DNA of 7,153 nucleotides from JAGQNT01 sp964426605 (GTDB lineage Bacteria > Patescibacteriota > Saccharimonadia > Saccharimonadales > UBA4665), in contig CAYRQK010000006.1 in assembly GCA_964426605.1 (NCBI GenBank), forward strand, positions 1-7,153, read 5' to 3'. Shown one piece after another: positions 1 through 5,991 of this stretch (the first letter of the stretch is position 1; each line of letters starts with the position of its first letter). The notes under the pieces are model-generated. The model saw only the letters and a program-made list of their open reading frames with translations. It was not told the origin of the DNA and searched no databases. Position numbers and translations under genes: made by a program.

Positions 1-242
1 GACGCGTGCAGGAATTTACGCTTAAGTATACTGCGGTAGAGGGGTGAAGCAGCTGTCCGCCATTCGCTGATTTCAAGTGATTAGCAGGAGTCAGTCTTGG
101 AACTAAACGGTTTTCGGGCGGATCCTTCATGGGTAACGTTACTAGTTGCAGCTCTTCGGGAGTTGCCGAAAGTGAGCGAGGGGCTTGCTTTGTCGCCGTG
201 CAAAGCTATGTGTCGTACAATGAAATGCGCAAAGGGAGATGA

Positions 243-262
243 ATATACCATCTGTGGTATAT
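243..262. repeat. 8-bp perfect inverted repeat (ATATACCA-tctg-TGGTATAT)
   Basis: Two perfect 8-base arms are separated by 4 bases. No T-run follows, so it is not an intrinsic terminator on the plus strand. It could be an operator or the last hairpin of a structured transcript. Its role is unknown. Confidence 0.5.
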
Positions 263-273
263 CCTATAGATGG

Positions 274-282
274 TTATCCACA
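274..282 (+). promoter_or_regulatory. Isolated DnaA-box-like 9-mer
   Basis: The 9-mer TTATCCACA matches the consensus DnaA box TTATNCACA exactly. No second good copy and no AT-rich unwinding element were seen nearby. It is therefore either a solitary DnaA site or chance, and it is not evidence of an origin. Confidence 0.25.
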
Positions 283-373
283 GTCTGTTGTGTACGAATT
301 ACAATATTAATGTACTAGCCATATCGTACTAACTTGTTTATACTCTTCTGTGGAGATGAGGTTTTGGCTGGTG

Positions 374-382
374 TGTTACAAT
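374..382 (+). promoter_or_regulatory. Extended -10 promoter of the thrS T-box transcript
   Basis: The sequence TGT-TACAAT is an extended -10 element (TGN followed by a 5/6 match to TATAAT). There is no recognisable -35 at 16-18 bp, which fits extended -10 promoters. The predicted start, seven bases after the box, is about 389 in a GGG. This falls just before the first helix of the T-box leader, so the promoter and RNA predictions support each other. Confidence 0.6.
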
Positions 383-388
383 ACGTTC

Positions 389-625
389 GGGTCGATACGA
401 CTCAAAGTATTCGAGAACATACCGAGCAGTGAAGCGGCTTCACCAACCGCCGAGCTCTGTGGGCAGCCATACGCACATAAACAGTGATGGCATGAGTGCT
501 TTGACGACTTGGTGTCGATCAAAGAAGTCCGGTGGAACCGCCGAGATGTGAGATATCTTGGTCCGAGACACTTATCAAAGTTGTATGTATCTACGAGGAC
601 ACATAACTTTGGTAGGTGTCTTTTT
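389..625 (+). promoter_or_regulatory. T-box leader (tRNA-Thr-sensing riboswitch) of thrS
   Basis: The T-box bulge TGGAACC lies at 533-539 within CCGGTGGAACCGCCG, matching the family signature. The antiterminator folds as 527-532 with 563-569 below the bulge and 540-547 with 555-562 above it. Its last bases (567-569) are also the first bases of the terminator stem, so the two exclude each other. Stem III is a 10-bp hairpin with one bulged A (499-524). Stem I can close as 400-403/494-497, with distal helices 424-427/454-457 and 434-437/447-450 and an AGTGA resembling the AG bulge at 428-432. Uncharged tRNA pairing with TGGA would stabilise antitermination; this predicts a tRNA 3' end UCCA with U as discriminator. 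The specifier triplet is unresolved. Thr codons ACA at 475-477 and 481-483 are candidates. Gene context makes threonine the expected ligand. Confidence 0.85.
567..625 (+). terminator. T-box attenuator terminator
   Basis: A long imperfect hairpin pairs GACAC (567-571) with GTGTC (616-620), and its upper part pairs the AAAGTT region with AACTTT. It is followed by TTTTT at 621-625. It ends 27 bases before the thrS start and overlaps the 3' side of the antiterminator, so termination is the default when tRNA-Thr is charged. Confidence 0.85.
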
Positions 626-638
626 GTATATATGTAAG

Positions 639-644
639 AGGAGG
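639..644 (+). promoter_or_regulatory. thrS ribosome binding site (AGGAGG), decides start
   Basis: A perfect AGGAGG lies 8 bases before the ATG at 653 but only 2 bases before the in-frame ATG at 647. An in-frame TAA at 635-637 blocks any longer version. The ATG at 653 is therefore preferred. Confidence 0.7.
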
Positions 645-652
645 ATATGGTG

Positions 653-2500
653 ATGTCAGATCAGCACAACGAACAGCTAGTTCCAATGCGTCACAGTCTA
701 GCGCATATCATGGCTAGTGCTATCCAGCACCTCTGGCCGGAGGTAAAGCTAGGCGTTGGCCCTGTCGTCGACAACGGTTTTTATTATGATGTCGACTTGG
801 GTGATGAGCAGCTCTCGACCGAAGATTTTAAGCGTATTGAGACTGAGATGCATCAGATCATCAAAGCTAGTGAGCCGTTCGAGCGCCTAGAGATGCCAGT
901 TGCCGAGGCAGTGGAGTGGGCTCAAAAGTACAATCAGCCGTACAAGGAAGAGTTACTCAATGATTTGCAACGTGCGGGTACCACAGTAGCCAAGGATCTC
1001 GATAGTGCAGAACTGGGGTTGGCTGCCGGGGGTAGCAGCAAGGTAGAGACGGTGAGCTTTTATCGTAATGGCGACTTTACGGATCTCTGCCGCGGTCCGC
1101 ATGTCGAGGCAACCAACAGGGTTGGAGCTTTTAAGTTGATGCGGGTTGCTGGTGCCTACTGGCGTGGCAAAGAGGGTAACCCACAGATGCAGCGGATTTA
1201 TGGTGTAGCCTTTGCGACTCCAAAAGAGTTGCGGCAGTACCTGGATATGCTTGAAGAAGCCAAGAAACGCGATCATCGCAAGCTTGGCCAAGAGCTGGAT
1301 TTGTTTCTATTTAGCGATCTCGTTGGCTCGGGATTACCATTGTTTACGCCGCGTGGCACGGTGATTCGCGAACAGCTGGCCGCATATAGTAACGAACTGC
1401 GTGAGCAGTTTGATTTCCAAAAGGTCTGGACGCCACATGTAACCAAAAAAGACCTTTACGAGAAGAGCGGGCATTGGGCGAAGTTTGGCGATGAGCTGTT
1501 CTTGGTCAAGAGTCAGGAGACGAGCGATGAACTCGTGATGAAGCCGATGAACTGCCCGCACCACACGCGTATCTATGCCTCTCAGCCGCGTAGCTATCGC
1601 GATCTGCCGCTGCGTTACCTCGAGACAACCACTGACTACCGCGATGAGAAGACTGGTGAGCTAGGTGGTCTGAACCGGGTACGAGCGCTGACACAAGACG
1701 ATAGTCATGTCTTTTGCCGCCCGGACCAATTAGAAGACGAGATCAACAAGTTACTGAGTTGTGCTGAGCAGCTGTACTTAGCTGTCGATATGAAGCTGCG
1801 GGTTCGTTTGAGCTACCGAGACGACAGTGATGCCTATCTAGGTTCGTCGGAGCTGTGGGAGAGTGCCCAGGCTCAGTTAAAGGCTGCTGTGATCGCGAAC
1901 AAGCTGGAGTACTTTGAGCAGGCTGGCGAAGCGGCCTTTTATGGACCGAAAATAGACTTTATGGTGTCAGATGCCTTGGGGCGAGAGCACCAGCTCTCTA
2001 CCGTACAGCTGGATTTTGTGCAGCCAGAACGCTTTGGGCTGGAATATGCCGCCGAAGATGGCACTATGGGACATCCCGTGATGATCCACTCGGCATTACT
2101 TGGCAGCATCGAGCGGTTTATGAGCGTCTATATAGAACACACGGCAGGGAAGTTTCCAGTGTGGGTGGCGCCAGAGCAGATTCGCTTAATCTCGGTAAAC
2201 CAAGAGTCAGAAACAGTCAATTTCGTGGATACGGTGTTGCGGCAAGCCAAGGAACTGGGTTTACGTGCGGTGGTCGACAATAGCAATGAATCGGTCGGCA
2301 AGAAGATTCGGGCGGCCGAACTGATGAAGGTGCCGTATACGGTAGTGCTGGGCGAAAAAGAAATTGGTGGCGGGGAACTGGTGCCCCGCATTCGCAAAGA
2401 CATGGTAGTTTCTGATGAAGCTAAGAGCTATACCGTACACGAGTTCCTAAAGACAGTCGCTAACGAAGCAAAGAGTCGGGTTAATAAGACGTCGCTGTAG
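653..2500 (+). CDS. thrS: Threonine--tRNA ligase, TGS-less
   Basis: Class II synthetase that attaches threonine to tRNA-Thr in the cytoplasm. From the ATG at 653 it is 615 residues. Family features in order: editing domain with HSLAH (His14, His18) and DLCRGPHV (Cys146, His150), the deacylation site that removes mischarged serine; a catalytic core with zinc ligands Cys301 (in MNCPHH), His352 (TQDDSH) and His479 (MIHSALLG); motif 2 arginine in YRDEKTG (Arg330); motif 3 GSIERF near 484-489; then a C-terminal anticodon-binding domain to the end. The N-terminal TGS domain of about 60 residues, present in E. coli ThrRS (642 residues), is absent. The protein begins directly at the editing domain, and the T-box sequence upstream leaves no room for it. 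Motif 2 reads TTTDYRDE where E. coli has a GSCHRNE-type sequence. An extra segment of about 20 residues precedes the CRGPH motif. It is the first gene of an operon with the alkyltransferase-like gene and miaA, and is controlled by the T-box. Confidence 0.97.
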   Translation: MSDQHNEQLVPMRHSLAHIMASAIQHLWPEVKLGVGPVVDNGFYYDVDLGDEQLSTEDFKRIETEMHQIIKASEPFERLEMPVAEAVEWAQKYNQPYKEELLNDLQRAGTTVAKDLDSAELGLAAGGSSKVETVSFYRNGDFTDLCRGPHVEATNRVGAFKLMRVAGAYWRGKEGNPQMQRIYGVAFATPKELRQYLDMLEEAKKRDHRKLGQELDLFLFSDLVGSGLPLFTPRGTVIREQLAAYSNELREQFDFQKVWTPHVTKKDLYEKSGHWAKFGDELFLVKSQETSDELVMKPMNCPHHTRIYASQPRSYRDLPLRYLETTTDYRDEKTGELGGLNRVRALTQDDSHVFCRPDQLEDEINKLLSCAEQLYLAVDMKLRVRLSYRDDSDAYLGSSELWESAQAQLKAAVIANKLEYFEQAGEAAFYGPKIDFMVSDALGREHQLSTVQLDFVQPERFGLEYAAEDGTMGHPVMIHSALLGSIERFMSVYIEHTAGKFPVWVAPEQIRLISVNQESETVNFVDTVLRQAKELGLRAVVDNSNESVGKKIRAAELMKVPYTVVLGEKEIGGGELVPRIRKDMVVSDEAKSYTVHEFLKTVANEAKSRVNKTSL

Positions 2501-2509
2501 TTGCATTGT

Positions 2510-2857
2510 ATGGACGAGATAGTCGAGCCGAATTTTCGTAGCAGGGTGGAAGCGATTGTGGCGCGGATCCCGCGGGGGCGGGTAATGACCTATGGGCAGT
2601 TGGCGGCACTGTGCGGTAATGCGCGGGCGGCGCGGATTGTTGGTGGCATTGCTCACTTTGGTGACCCCGATTTGCCGTGGCAGCGAGTGGTGAACAAGCA
2701 AGGTGGGCTCGCGGCGGGCTATCCAGGTGGTCGCCAGGGACACAAGGATCATCTCGAGGCCGAAGGAGTCTTGGTGTCTAACGAATATGTGGTGGACGTA
2801 CGAACTTTGCTGTGGTGGCCAGAAGGTGAAGAGCCGAAACAGCAGGAGCTATTGTAG
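2510..2857 (+). CDS. Alkyltransferase-like protein (ATL), inactive MGMT homologue
   Basis: 115 residues with the DNA-binding domain of O6-methylguanine-DNA methyltransferase. Seen: RGRVMTYGQLAALCG (about 22-36, with the base-flipping Tyr28), ARAARIVGGIAH (about 38-49, with the likely arginine finger Arg42), and LPWQRVVNKQG where MGMT has PCHRVV. The acceptor cysteine is Trp57 and the triad histidine is Gln58, so it cannot accept alkyl groups. Known ATL proteins bind O6-alkylguanine in DNA and hand lesions to nucleotide excision repair; that role here is inferred from the family. The ATG at 2510 lies 9 bases after the thrS stop. A TTG at 2501 would also be in frame and would add three residues. 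Neither has a clear ribosome binding site, so translation probably depends on coupling to thrS. Its stop overlaps the miaA start by one base. Confidence 0.85.
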   Translation: MDEIVEPNFRSRVEAIVARIPRGRVMTYGQLAALCGNARAARIVGGIAHFGDPDLPWQRVVNKQGGLAAGYPGGRQGHKDHLEAEGVLVSNEYVVDVRTLLWWPEGEEPKQQELL

Positions 2858-3726
2858 TGTCGCCGCTCCTGGTTGTTGTTGGCGAGACGGCCAGCGGTAA
2901 GTCTGCCTTGGCACTTGAGCTAGCCAAACGGTTAGATGGGGAATTAATATGTGCCGATTCGTGGACTGTGTACCGGGGATTTGATGTTGGGACCGCCAAG
3001 CCGAATCTGAGTGAGCGAGCCAAGGTGCCCCATCATTTACTGGATGTTGCTGATCCGCTTGGGGGTTTTAGTGCGGTGGAATTCCAGAAACGTGCTAAAC
3101 AGGCGATAGCAGATATTGCTGGTCGGGGTAAATTGCCAATCATGGTTGGCGGCACAGGGCTTTACGTAGACAGCGTTATATTCGACTATGGCTTTTTGCC
3201 GGCACCAGATCCAGCGTTGCGTACTCGGCTCAATAATATGTCACTAGGAGATTTACTCCTGCGGGTTAGGGACTTGGATCTTGATGCCTCGACGATCGAT
3301 ATACATAATAAGCGGCGTGTGATTCGACTCATCGAAAACAATGGCCAGCTGCCAAGCAGGCAAGAGCTTCGTGAGAATACATTGATTGTCGGATTGTCGG
3401 TGCCACACGATGAGTTGAAATCTCGTATTGAGGCACGGGTAGATTCCATGCTGACAGCCGGGCTGGAACATGAAGTCCGCACGCTATCGTCGAAATATGG
3501 CTGGGATACAGAACCTATGAAGGGCATCGGCTATGCTTCCTGGAAGGCGTATTTTGAGGGGTGTCAGGACCTTTCTGCAACCCGCCAGGGCATCATTAAG
3601 TTGACCATGGACCTAGCCAAGCGGCAGCGTACCTGGTTCAAGCGAAATAATAGTATTCACTGGCTTGATTACCGAAGTAAAGTATCGACTATCGTAGACT
3701 TGTACACAACATATCTGAATAAATAA
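2857..3726 (+). CDS. miaA: tRNA dimethylallyltransferase MiaA
   Basis: Transfers a dimethylallyl group from DMAPP to N6 of A37 in tRNAs reading UNN codons, improving reading-frame maintenance. It has 289 residues, a little shorter than E. coli MiaA (316). Seen: P-loop GETASGKS (9-16; usually GPTASGKT), catalytic-Asp region ADSWTVYRGFDVGTAKP (Asp34), GGTGLY (98-103), NKRRVIR (151-157), GIGYASW (223-229) and KRQRTWF (255-261). The start is GTG at 2857, forming TAGTG with the stop of the previous gene. AGGAG at 2844-2848 sits 8 bases upstream. The overlap indicates translational coupling. It is the last gene of the thrS operon. The TTTATT region that follows is not a clear terminator, and the next gene has its own promoter. 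Confidence 0.95.
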   Translation: MSPLLVVVGETASGKSALALELAKRLDGELICADSWTVYRGFDVGTAKPNLSERAKVPHHLLDVADPLGGFSAVEFQKRAKQAIADIAGRGKLPIMVGGTGLYVDSVIFDYGFLPAPDPALRTRLNNMSLGDLLLRVRDLDLDASTIDIHNKRRVIRLIENNGQLPSRQELRENTLIVGLSVPHDELKSRIEARVDSMLTAGLEHEVRTLSSKYGWDTEPMKGIGYASWKAYFEGCQDLSATRQGIIKLTMDLAKRQRTWFKRNNSIHWLDYRSKVSTIVDLYTTYLNK

Positions 3727-3748
3727 CGTTTATTAGTTCGAAGCCGTT

Positions 3749-3757
3749 TGCTACAAT
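3749..3757 (+). promoter_or_regulatory. Extended -10 promoter giving a leaderless mRNA
   Basis: TGC-TACAAT is an extended -10 element. Seven bases after it lies position 3764, the A of the next start codon, so the transcript should be leaderless. No Shine-Dalgarno sequence precedes that ATG, which agrees. The -35 region (TTTATT at 3729-3734, 17-bp spacing) is poor. Confidence 0.6.
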
Positions 3758-3763
3758 GACTGC

Positions 3764-4366
3764 ATGGTTGAACAACTGTTTGGATCAAAGACGAGGGTAA
3801 AGCTGCTGCAGATGTTTTATACGAACCCCAACAGATCTTTTTATGTACGTGAGATTACTCGAAAAATCGAAGAGCAAATAAACTCAGTGCGCCGCGAGCT
3901 GGCTAACCTGTTGAGCATTGGCATTATTAGCTCGGATACGACGAACAATCGTTTGTACTATGAGGTAAACCAGAAGTACGAATATTACGATGCATTTCAA
4001 ACCATCTTTGGCGGTGCTGCTGCAAAGCCCAAGAAGGGTAAGGCTGTAAGTGCCACCAAGGATGCAGGCCCAGCTGATGATCTGAAGTCACTTGGCAAAG
4101 TTGACCTGGCACTGCTAACGGGCCAGTTTACTCGTGACGAAGGGTCCGGTATCGATCTGCTCGTAGTTGGCGACATAAACCAGCACGCAATCGAGAAGTA
4201 TGTTGCTGAGCTGGAAGCACGCGAGGGTAAGGAGATTCGTTACGCAGTCATGAGCACCGAAAACTTCTTGTATCGCCGCCAGATTAATGACCGGTTTATT
4301 ATCAAAATTATCGAGGCTAAGAAGCAAATACTAACCAACAGCGAAAATCTACTAGAGGAGGAATAA
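3764..4366 (+). CDS. Winged-helix DNA-binding protein with degenerate nucleotidyltransferase-like domain
   Basis: 200 residues. Residues 1-83 (FGSKTRVKLLQMFY, then FYVREITRKIEEQINSVRRE, then LLSIGIISS and RLYYEVN) fit a winged helix of the ArsR/TrmB kind: helices, a recognition helix around 37-50, and a beta wing around 55-68. A flexible Ala/Lys/Gly-rich linker (about 84-106) follows. The C-terminal part (109-190) contains GSGIDLLVVGD, which resembles the minimal nucleotidyltransferase signature (GS...SDIDLLV). The first catalytic Asp is Gly129, and the Gly-Ser element at the usual distance is not seen, so catalysis is doubtful. It may be a ligand- or partner-sensing regulator. An in-frame TAG at 3734-3736 precludes a longer start. 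Translation probably starts on a leaderless mRNA. The 3' end encodes the ribosome binding site of the next gene, whose ATG abuts this stop. Confidence 0.75.
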   Translation: MVEQLFGSKTRVKLLQMFYTNPNRSFYVREITRKIEEQINSVRRELANLLSIGIISSDTTNNRLYYEVNQKYEYYDAFQTIFGGAAAKPKKGKAVSATKDAGPADDLKSLGKVDLALLTGQFTRDEGSGIDLLVVGDINQHAIEKYVAELEAREGKEIRYAVMSTENFLYRRQINDRFIIKIIEAKKQILTNSENLLEEE

Positions 4367-4999
4367 ATGGACGTTCAGTTCTATGGTGCGAATTGTTTAG
4401 TGTTTAGTGTGAAAGATTTGCGAGTTGTTGTTGACGATAACCTTGAATCGCTCGGCCTCAAGTCGGTTGGTCGTCCGAACGATGTCTTGTTGTATACGAC
4501 GAAGCAGCGAGAGGCTGTATCAGAAAGTGCCCGGATGCTCATTGATATGCCCGGTGAGTATGAGATTGGAAATCTCTCCATTGTAGGTATCCCCGCCAGG
4601 GCGCATATGGATACAGCCGAGGACCTCTCCAGTACCACGATGTATAAGCTGACGTTTGGGGACACGAATTATCTTGTGACGGGTCATATTTTCCCGGATT
4701 TGACAGACGATGAACTTGAAATGATTGGTCTCATAGATGTTATGTTTGTTCCTGTTGGCGGTGGCGGTTATACGTTAGATCCGGTCGGGGCGCTGAAGCT
4801 TGTAAAAGCTATAGAACCGAAGTTGGTTATACCGACTCATTACGACGATAAGGCATTGGAGTTTGAGGTGCCGCAACTGAGCCTGGACGATGCGCTGAAG
4901 GAGCTTGCTATGGAACCAAAGGAGCGAGCTACTAAACTCAAGCTGAAGCCTGGTGAATTGCCGGACGTCACGCAGTTGTTTGTACTTGAGAAAGCATAG
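4367..4999 (+). CDS. MBL-fold protein (Lactamase_B_3-like) lacking canonical metal ligands
   Basis: 210 residues. Similar in layout to the UlaG-like metallo-beta-lactamase superfamily: N-terminal FYGANCLVFSVKDLRVVVDD (5-24), then PGEYEIGNLSIVGIPA (62-77), VPVGGGGYTLDPVGALKLV (128-146) and KLVIPTHYDD (152-161). The HxHxDH metal-binding motif expected near VLLYTTKQREAVSES (40-54) is absent. The usual TGDT is TGHIF (105-109). The late His of PTHY is kept. It is therefore probably non-catalytic or uses a different site. AGGAGG at 4356-4361 lies 5 bases before the ATG, and the previous stop TAA directly abuts it, so the pair form one translation-coupled operon. A strong bidirectional terminator follows. 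The cellular role is unknown. Confidence 0.75.
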   Translation: MDVQFYGANCLVFSVKDLRVVVDDNLESLGLKSVGRPNDVLLYTTKQREAVSESARMLIDMPGEYEIGNLSIVGIPARAHMDTAEDLSSTTMYKLTFGDTNYLVTGHIFPDLTDDELEMIGLIDVMFVPVGGGGYTLDPVGALKLVKAIEPKLVIPTHYDDKALEFEVPQLSLDDALKELAMEPKERATKLKLKPGELPDVTQLFVLEKA

Positions 5000-5017
5000 T
5001 AATTTAATTGGTGGACA

Positions 5018-5053
5018 TATAAAAACCCCTCGGTCTACTGAGGGGTTTTTATA
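5018..5053. terminator. Bidirectional intrinsic terminator
   Basis: CCCCTC (5026-5031) pairs with GAGGGG (5040-5045) around an 8-base loop. The stem is flanked by AAAAA and TTTTT and extended by TAT/ATA. It would stop the MBL operon on the plus strand and rpmB on the minus strand. Confidence 0.93.
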
Positions 5054-5068
5054 ATACCGGGTGCCTGC

Positions 5069-5263
5069 TTACGCGCCGATGAGGCCCTTTTTCTTAAGGG
5101 TACGAAGTGCCTGAGTGCTAATCTTGAGTTTGACCTTCTCGCCGTCAACAATAAGGGTCTTGGTCTGCAAGTTAGGCTTCCAAACCTTTTTGGTGTGGCG
5201 TTGAGAGAAGCTAACGTTATTGCCGTATTGCTTGCCTTTGCCGGTGATGTCACACTTTTGCAT
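5069..5263 (-). CDS. rpmB: 50S ribosomal protein L28
   Basis: 64 residues; a component of the large ribosomal subunit. MQKCDITGKGKQYGNNVSFS (1-20) is the typical L28 start (C-x-x-TGK-x-x-x-x-GNN). KKVWKPNLQTKTL (25-37) corresponds to the RRFxPNL region, and KLKISTQALRTLKKKGL (45-61) to the conserved C-terminal helix. E. coli L28 has 78 residues; this one lacks most of the C-terminal tail, as in many compact L28 proteins. It is a monocistronic minus-strand gene between a strong promoter and the bidirectional terminator. The ribosome binding site is weak: AGG (5272-5274) is about 8 bases upstream but not extended. Confidence 0.95.
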   Translation of the reverse strand: MQKCDITGKGKQYGNNVSFSQRHTKKVWKPNLQTKTLIVDGEKVKLKISTQALRTLKKKGLIGA

Positions 5264-5305
5264 GGATATGTATACCTATCAAATTAGTAAATAGTTCAGT
5301 TTCTA

Positions 5306-5334
5306 ATTCTACTGTAACACCTTAAAAATGTCAA
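5306..5334 (-). promoter_or_regulatory. rpmB promoter (TTGACA-17-TAGAAT)
   Basis: On the minus strand a perfect -35 TTGACA (5334 to 5329), a 17-bp spacer and a -10 TAGAAT (5311 to 5306) form a near-consensus sigma-70-type promoter. Transcription should begin near 5299, leaving a leader of about 36 bases. The -35 lies only 7 bases from the -10 of the divergent protease promoter. Confidence 0.88.
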
Positions 5335-5338
5335 CAGA

Positions 5339-5347
5339 TGCTATAAT
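5339..5347 (+). promoter_or_regulatory. Extended -10 promoter of the site-2 protease gene
   Basis: TGC-TATAAT is a perfect extended -10. The predicted start near 5354 lies 7 bases before ATG 5361, so the mRNA is nearly leaderless. An in-frame ATG at 5328 is upstream of this promoter and inside the rpmB -35, so it is not the likely translation start. Confidence 0.7.
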
Positions 5348-5360
5348 TGGTACAACACGT

Positions 5361-5978
5361 ATGCAATTTGATTTTGACGCCTTCACACTCATAGTGACAC
5401 TCATAAGCCTAGTTATCGGGCTGAGTCTACACGAAATGATGCACGCGTATATCGGGCTGAAGCTGGGCGATACGACTGCGCATGATATGGGCCGCGTAAG
5501 TCTGAACCCACTGCGTCATATTGACCCAATGACGACGATAGCCTTGCCGATAATAACGCTCATACTTTTCCATGTACCAATTTTAGCTGCCAAGCCCGTG
5601 CAGTTTAACCCCGACCGCGTAAAGTTTGATGATTTTGGTGCGGCTATGATTGCGGCTGCTGGGCCATTCACCAATTTAGCCCTGGCGGTTATTGGCGGGA
5701 TAGTGGCCCACGCTGCGGTTGGTAGCGTGAGTGTCTTTAATGCGCTTACTATCTTCGTAAGTATGAATGTTGGGCTATTTGTCTTTAACATGATCCCTAT
5801 ACCGCCATTGGACGGTTCGCGAGTGCTTTATGCGTTTGCGCCCGATGTAGTACGAGGTATTATGGAGCAGCTAGAGCAATTTGGAATCTTTATTGTCTTT
5901 GCACTAGTACTGTTTGTCCCGGCCTTTACACAGATATTTATTAACCTCATCAGCTCTATATCTTTATTCCTGCTATAG
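5361..5978 (+). CDS. Site-2 protease family (M50) membrane metalloprotease
   Basis: 205 residues from ATG 5361. An intramembrane zinc protease of the S2P/M50 class. Seen: HEMMHA in the first hydrophobic segment (His24, Glu25, His28; the HExxH zinc motif), SLNPLRHIDP (47-56), AAAGPFTNLALA (98-109), and NMIPIPPLDGSRVL (143-156) with the third metal ligand Asp151. Hydrophobic stretches at about 8-23, 58-77, 93-119, 126-145 and 172-205 suggest a polytopic inner-membrane protein close to the minimal catalytic core, without a PDZ domain. Substrates cannot be predicted; relatives cleave anti-sigma factors or signal-peptide remnants. Start choice follows the promoter: the in-frame ATG at 5328 would add 11 residues but lies upstream of the predicted transcript start. 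No Shine-Dalgarno is seen before either. The 3' end overlaps the promoter region of the RNA gene that follows. Confidence 0.92.
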   Translation: MQFDFDAFTLIVTLISLVIGLSLHEMMHAYIGLKLGDTTAHDMGRVSLNPLRHIDPMTTIALPIITLILFHVPILAAKPVQFNPDRVKFDDFGAAMIAAAGPFTNLALAVIGGIVAHAAVGSVSVFNALTIFVSMNVGLFVFNMIPIPPLDGSRVLYAFAPDVVRGIMEQLEQFGIFIVFALVLFVPAFTQIFINLISSISLFLL

Positions 5979-5979
5979 G

Positions 5980-5985
5980 TATAAT
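5980..5985 (+). promoter_or_regulatory. -10 box of the 6S-like RNA
   Basis: A perfect TATAAT starts two bases after the protease stop codon. The predicted transcript start (about 5992) falls two bases before the closing helix of the RNA. The -35 region (around 5957-5962) is not consensus. Confidence 0.6.
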
Positions 5986-5991
5986 GAACCA

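Larger units (their letters stand above)
1..373. other. Unassigned non-coding region with several hairpins
   Basis: I recognise no protein gene or known RNA family here. The first 47 bases could be the last codons of an upstream gene (a frame ending in TGA at 45-47), but this is too short to support. Structure seen directly: a 6-bp pairing of 56-61 with 117-122; a 10-bp palindrome at 133-142; a 7-bp hairpin with a TTCGG loop at 148-166; a 6-bp hairpin with an 8-base loop at 187-206; and an 8-bp inverted repeat at 243-262. This density of stems could mean an unrecognised structured RNA. I looked for the conserved boxes of RNase P RNA, tmRNA, SRP RNA and tRNA and did not find them. Confidence 0.4.

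Noticed and set aside
1..130. A minus-strand frame from ATG at 130 that stays open to the left edge
   Set aside because: It has no ribosome binding site, a proline-rich low-information product and runs through paired RNA segments. Flanking sequence would be needed to judge it.
274..282. Replication origin suggested by a perfect DnaA box
   Set aside because: There is only one good box, no AT-rich unwinding region and no dnaA or dnaN nearby.
97..318. A 73-codon plus-strand frame from TTG with AGGAG six bases upstream, encoding six cysteines
   Set aside because: The spacing of the AGGAG is good, but the start is TTG, the product is unlike any family I know, its codons run through the hairpins and the inverted repeat at 243-262, and the sequence composition looks non-coding. 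I leave it as part of the unassigned region.
953..2752. Several long minus-strand frames antisense to thrS and the alkyltransferase-like gene
   Set aside because: They oppose proteins with clear family motifs, lack ribosome binding sites and promoters, and read as shadows.
5035..5253. A 72-codon minus-strand frame overlapping rpmB
   Set aside because: It is in another frame over the recognisable L28 gene and ends inside the bidirectional terminator; it is a shadow.
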